The notes beneath the pieces were generated by a model, which searched no databases, was not told where the DNA came from, and worked only from the letters and a program-made list of their open reading frames with translations. From the NCBI GenBank assembly GCA_902496275.1, contig CABVAC010000014.1:1-44213 (forward strand): a stretch of 44,213 nucleotides of DNA. Direction: 5' to 3'. Numbering within the stretch: position 1 is the stretch's first letter; each line of letters begins with the position of its first letter. Shown in pieces: positions 41,522-44,213 of the stretch. Source of the DNA: an uncultured Collinsella sp. GTDB lineage: Bacteria > Actinomycetota > Coriobacteriia > Coriobacteriales > Coriobacteriaceae. The translations under genes and the position numbers were made by a program.

Positions 41522-41753
41522 GTGCAAAAAACGGAGTATTCAGCACCGTGGGCCCAACGGCCCCATCGCGAACGACAAAACGACGCGGTTACAGCAGTGT
41601 TGCAGGTCGTCGCGAAGCAAAAACTCAGTAACAACCCCCTCCACTCATCGATAGCCCGCTCACAATGGCTGTCGATGGCGCCTGCGGGCCGCTACGGCCC
41701 ATTCACAACGTTATGCATTTTTCAGAGCTTGCTGAATACTCCCAAAAATGCAC
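41522..41753. repeat. 232-base stretch bounded by ~24-base inverted arms
   Basis: The left arm (41522-41545) has GTGCA, an A-rich spacer, then GGAGTATTCAGCA. The right arm (41730-41753) is its reverse complement at the GTGCA and all 13 bases of GGAGTATTCAGCA, with a T-rich spacer. The right end also holds a GCATTTTT/AAAAATGC pair and the middle a GGGCCG/CGGCCC hairpin. No coding potential is seen inside. It could be a MITE-like element or a paired regulatory site. Target-site duplications were not found. Confidence 0.65.
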
Positions 41754-41828
41754 GCTGAGAAGTGCACCACCTATCCGCAGCGGGCGGTATGCCTTGGCTT
41801 TATCCATCTCGGGGCATCGACGCAGCAC

Positions 41829-41860
41829 AAAAAGCCCCGCCGCGCGTAGCGCGGCGGGGC
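41829..41860 (-). terminator. Strong intrinsic terminator of fucO
   Basis: GCCCCGCCGCGC and GCGCGGCGGGGC form a perfect 12-pair stem with a three-base loop. On the minus strand it is followed by TTTTTGTG. It lies 53 bases after the fucO stop. Confidence 0.93.
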
Positions 41861-41913
41861 CAGCGGCAGGTCAAAAGACCATACACCTACAGGCGAAAGA
41901 CCACCAAACTAGG

Positions 41914-43080
41914 CTAGGCAGCCGGGCAGATCTTCTTGAAGAGCTCGATGACGTCGTCGAGCGTCGCCTCGCGCGGGTTACCCGGGAAGCAAGCGTCGGC
42001 CATGGCGTCCTTGGCCAGGACCTCGATCTCGTCGGCCTTCATGGCCTCGCAGACGTGCGGGATATTCACGTCGGCGGAAAGCTGCTTGACGGCGGCGATA
42101 GCGGCGTCGGCAGCCTCGTCGGTGCTCATGCCCGTGGTGTCAACGCCCATGGCAACGGCGACCTTGGCCAGGCGCTCGGCGCAAACCGGCTTGTTGAACT
42201 CCATGGCGATCGGCAGCAGCATGGCGCAGGCGACGCCGTGCGGGGTGTCGTAATGAGCGGACAGGGTGTGAGCCATTGCATGGTCGATACCCAGGCCGAC
42301 ATTGGAGAAGCCCATGCCGGCGACATACTGGCCAAGGGCCATGCCCTCACGGCCGGAGCCGGGCTGGCCGGACTTGGCCTCGGCGACAGAGTCGCGCAGG
42401 TTCTCGCTGATCAGCTTAATAGCCTCAAAGTGGAACATGTCGGAGAGCTCCCAAGCGCCCTTGGTGGTATAGCCCTCGATGGCGTGGGTCAGAGCGTCCA
42501 TGCCGGTGGAGGCGGTCAGGCCGGCGGGCATGGAAGCCATCATGTCGGGGTCGACGACGGCGACCTCGGGGGCGTCGTTGGTGTCGACGCACACGAACTT
42601 GCGGACCTTCTCGGGGTCGGTGATGACGTAGTTGATGGTCACCTCGGCGGCAGTACCGGCGGTCGTCGGCACGGCGATGGTGAACACGGCGTGGTTCTTG
42701 GTCGGAGCAACGCCCTCGAGGCTACGGACATCGGCGAACTCGGGGTTGTTGATGATGATGCCGATGGCCTTGGCGGTATCCATGGAGGAGCCGCCACCGA
42801 TGGTCACGATAGCGTCAGCTTCGGCGGCCTTGAAGGCCTCGACGCCGTCCTTGACGTTCTGGATGGTAGGGTTGGGCTTGATCTCGGAGTAGAGGCTCCA
42901 AGCGATGCCGGCGGCGTCGAGCTCGTCGGTCACCTTAGCGGTAACGCCAAACTTGACCAGATCGGGGTCGGAGCAGACGAAGATCTTCTTGTAGCCGCGA
43001 CGCTGCAGCTCGCCGGGGATCTCCTTGATGGCGCCGGAACCATGATAAGAAATGGTGTTGAGAACGAAACGATTAGCCAT
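41914..43080 (-). CDS. fucO: Lactaldehyde reductase (1,2-propanediol oxidoreductase)
   Basis: A 388-residue iron-dependent group III alcohol dehydrogenase. It tracks E. coli FucO closely: MANRFVLN start, NPEFADVRSLEG, PTTAGTAAEVTINYVITD and EMALGQ-like MALGQYVAGMGFSNVGLG. NAD binding is in IGGGSSMDTAKAIG. Iron ligands are seen in GMDALTHAIEG (Asp, His), DHAMAH and TPHG. It reduces lactaldehyde from fucose or rhamnose breakdown to propanediol under anaerobic conditions. The ATG at 43080 has GGGAGG upstream. No fucose or rhamnose genes are in the window; two LacI-type operator-like sites lie upstream. Confidence 0.93.
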   Translation of the reverse strand: MANRFVLNTISYHGSGAIKEIPGELQRRGYKKIFVCSDPDLVKFGVTAKVTDELDAAGIAWSLYSEIKPNPTIQNVKDGVEAFKAAEADAIVTIGGGSSMDTAKAIGIIINNPEFADVRSLEGVAPTKNHAVFTIAVPTTAGTAAEVTINYVITDPEKVRKFVCVDTNDAPEVAVVDPDMMASMPAGLTASTGMDALTHAIEGYTTKGAWELSDMFHFEAIKLISENLRDSVAEAKSGQPGSGREGMALGQYVAGMGFSNVGLGIDHAMAHTLSAHYDTPHGVACAMLLPIAMEFNKPVCAERLAKVAVAMGVDTTGMSTDEAADAAIAAVKQLSADVNIPHVCEAMKADEIEVLAKDAMADACFPGNPREATLDDVIELFKKICPAA

Positions 43081-43139
43081 TGATAGCCTCCCATCGTGTG
43101 CGGGGCACCCATTACGCCCCACGCTATGAGTCCCATCCT

Positions 43140-43196
43140 AACGCTTTTGAAACGAAAAGCACGTGAGAACATCAAAAGTGTTAAAGCGTTTCAACA
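43140..43196. promoter_or_regulatory. Two LacI-type operator-like sites upstream of fucO
   Basis: On the minus strand TGTTGAAACGCTTTAACA (43196-43179) is a near-perfect dyad centred on CG, the layout of LacI-family operators. A second site with CGTTTCAAAAGCGTT (43154-43140) shares AAGCG and GTTTCA. They lie 60-116 bases before the fucO ATG, so they could control its promoter. No LacI-family gene is in the window. Confidence 0.45.
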
Positions 43197-43202
43197 GATG
43201 AT

Positions 43203-43242
43203 GAAAAATAATGCGGCGAAGGGACAGCCCCTTTGCCGCATT
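43203..43242 (-). terminator. Intrinsic terminator of the DUF1275 gene
   Basis: AATGCGGC and GCCGCATT plus an inner AAGGG/CCCTT segment give about 14 pairs with one wobble. On the minus strand it is followed by ATTTTTC. It begins four bases after the gene's stop. Confidence 0.92.
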
Positions 43243-43245
43243 CGG

Positions 43246-43962
43246 TTACTTTCGGCAGCCCTCTTTCCAAGCTTCGGCCGCAACCTTCCAGCGTAAGCGC
43301 AAGTCGCGCTCGCGGTCGATAAACATGATGGCAAACGCGACAAACAGCAGCAAGCTCGCCACGACGATGGCATGCAGGCCCATGCGCTCAATGCACCAGT
43401 TGCCCAACACGGCGCCAAACACAAAGGTAAAGATCACGCCAAAGTACAGCAGGCCGTTTTCCAAAAAGCCGCGCCTGTGGGTGATGATGTAATCGTCCAC
43501 GTTTTGCAGCGCGTTGCGCAAGTTGCCGATGCACATGGTCGTAGCGATGCCGTGACCGTGAATCTTGCGGAAGCTCTCGACCTGCATGCCGCAGGCAAAC
43601 GAGGTGAGGCAGTTGGCGAGCAGGTTGAAATTGCCGCCCGGGATAAAGCTCACTCCCAACAAGATAACGGCTTCAAAAAACACCGTCACCTGACGCCAGT
43701 GGATCACGCTGCCAAAACGCTCGTGTACCAGGTCGGCAAGCATAATGCCCACGGCAAACGAAACCACAGGGAAGAAGTAGCGCCCCGCAAGTGCCCAATT
43801 GCCCTCTGAGATGCTCACGCCCACCAGCAAGATGTTGCCCGTCTGCGCGTTGGCGAAAACATGATCGCGCCCAATGTACGAATAGACGTCCATAAAGCCA
43901 CCGGCGAGCGCCAAGATGATGCCCAGCTCGATGGACTCCGATATCTGTTTGGCACGCTGCAT
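43246..43962 (-). CDS. YoaK/DUF1275 family membrane protein
   Basis: A 238-residue membrane protein of the DUF1275 (YoaK) family, with about six membrane segments. The family signature is GGFMDVYSYIGRDHVFANAQTGN near the N-terminus, and CGMQVESFRKIHGHGIATTMCIGNLRN near residues 125-152 (positions rather than full motif matter). Ends with a basic cytoplasmic tail (DRERDLRLRWK). The function is unknown. The ATG at 43962 is chosen for AAGGAGG upstream, so a longer in-frame extension of 54 codons is rejected. Confidence 0.88.
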   Translation of the reverse strand: MQRAKQISESIELGIILALAGGFMDVYSYIGRDHVFANAQTGNILLVGVSISEGNWALAGRYFFPVVSFAVGIMLADLVHERFGSVIHWRQVTVFFEAVILLGVSFIPGGNFNLLANCLTSFACGMQVESFRKIHGHGIATTMCIGNLRNALQNVDDYIITHRRGFLENGLLYFGVIFTFVFGAVLGNWCIERMGLHAIVVASLLLFVAFAIMFIDRERDLRLRWKVAAEAWKEGCRK

Positions 43963-44171
43963 CGTCGTGCATCCTCCTTGTTGACGACCCTCTCGTGCGT
44001 TGGCGGAAACATAACCGCCGTTCATACTGTAACCCATTGACAACATGGCGTGCGCGCGAGACGGGTTCTCCAACGCGCAGATACACAGTCTGGAAACAAA
44101 CGACTGGCTCAGCGACGTTCTCACTCACCAGCTCATGTACTCCCCCAGTCTTTTTAACCCCATTACAGTTT

Positions 44172-44197
44172 GAGTCGTCCGAAAGGGCGGCTCTTTT
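44172..44197 (+). terminator. Plus-strand terminator-like hairpin at the window edge
   Basis: GAGTCGTCC and GGGCGGCTC pair (two wobbles) around a GAAA loop, followed by TTTT on the plus strand. No plus-strand gene precedes it in the window, so it may belong to an unseen transcript or be accidental. Confidence 0.4.
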
Positions 44198-44213
44198 CCG
44201 TTGCACGGTTATA

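Larger units (their letters stand above)
41312..41913. other. 602-base gap holding a 232-bp inverted-repeat-bounded stretch
   Basis: No gene is credible here. The middle (41522-41753) is bounded by inverted arms described separately. Outside it, the left part has no clear feature beyond the peptidase promoter, and the right part has the fucO terminator. Confidence 0.5.

Noticed and set aside
41665..43083. Plus-strand frame through the gap and opposite fucO
   Set aside because: Composition is Gly/Asp/Val-rich shadow of fucO, with no ribosome binding site at its start.

Overview
The window reads as a chromosomal segment of a Collinsella-like member of the Coriobacteriia (Actinomycetota). This is an inference from high-GC coding sequence, typical AAAGGAGGA-type ribosome binding sites, an obligate-anaerobe gene set (superoxide reductase, formate-tetrahydrofolate ligase, FucO-type lactaldehyde reductase) and the Gram-positive set of AddAB and RuvABC. 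No rRNA, recognisable tRNA, CRISPR array, transposase or integrase was seen. About 30 genes are supported, most of them on the minus strand.

Layout: (1) 0-1.6 kb, folD-fchA, a folate one-carbon pair read leftward. (2) 2.0-5.5 kb, two exported proteins on the plus strand: a small lipoprotein and a large Tat-type, cell-wall-anchored PI-PLC-like protein. (3) 5.5-11.2 kb, a small PH-like protein, a YhcG-type nuclease, an apparently structured non-coding stretch, a double zinc-ribbon protein, a CDF metal exporter and a one-pass membrane protein. (4) 11.3-15.4 kb, fhs and the overlapping ruvC-ruvA-ruvB operon. (5) 15.5-25.5 kb, a NAD synthetase-like protein that has lost both catalytic centres, a superoxide reductase, a SWIM/SNF2 helicase and dnaE. 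(6) 25.6-27.6 kb, an AT-richer MFS transporter with an overlapping 49-residue open frame and a tandem repeat beside it, then a DUF3284 protein. (7) 27.7-34.5 kb, addB-addA. (8) 34.7-38.7 kb, a YerC/TrpR-like regulator, a PF04020 membrane protein, an Rrf2 regulator divergent from cysK, and mnmA. (9) 38.7-44.2 kb, an HTH-HipA-like kinase fusion, an M42 peptidase, a 232-bp inverted-repeat-bounded stretch, fucO with LacI-type operator candidates, and a DUF1275 membrane protein.

How the genes fit together: Fhs makes 10-formyl-THF from formate, FchA can make methenyl-THF from it, and FolD reduces that to methylene-THF. FolD here lacks the lysine and glutamine of the cyclohydrolase site, so the neighbouring FchA probably carries that step. 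RuvABC, AddAB, the SNF2 helicase and DnaE are DNA replication and repair functions. The Rrf2 regulator next to cysK suggests Fe-S or cysteine-responsive control of cysteine synthesis, and MnmA is another sulfur user nearby.

The points most worth a second look are the double-dead NAD synthetase-like protein, the folD/fchA division of labour, the single-chain HTH-HipA-like kinase with an operator-like dyad, the small frame overlapping the MFS gene, and several families of intergenic palindromes.
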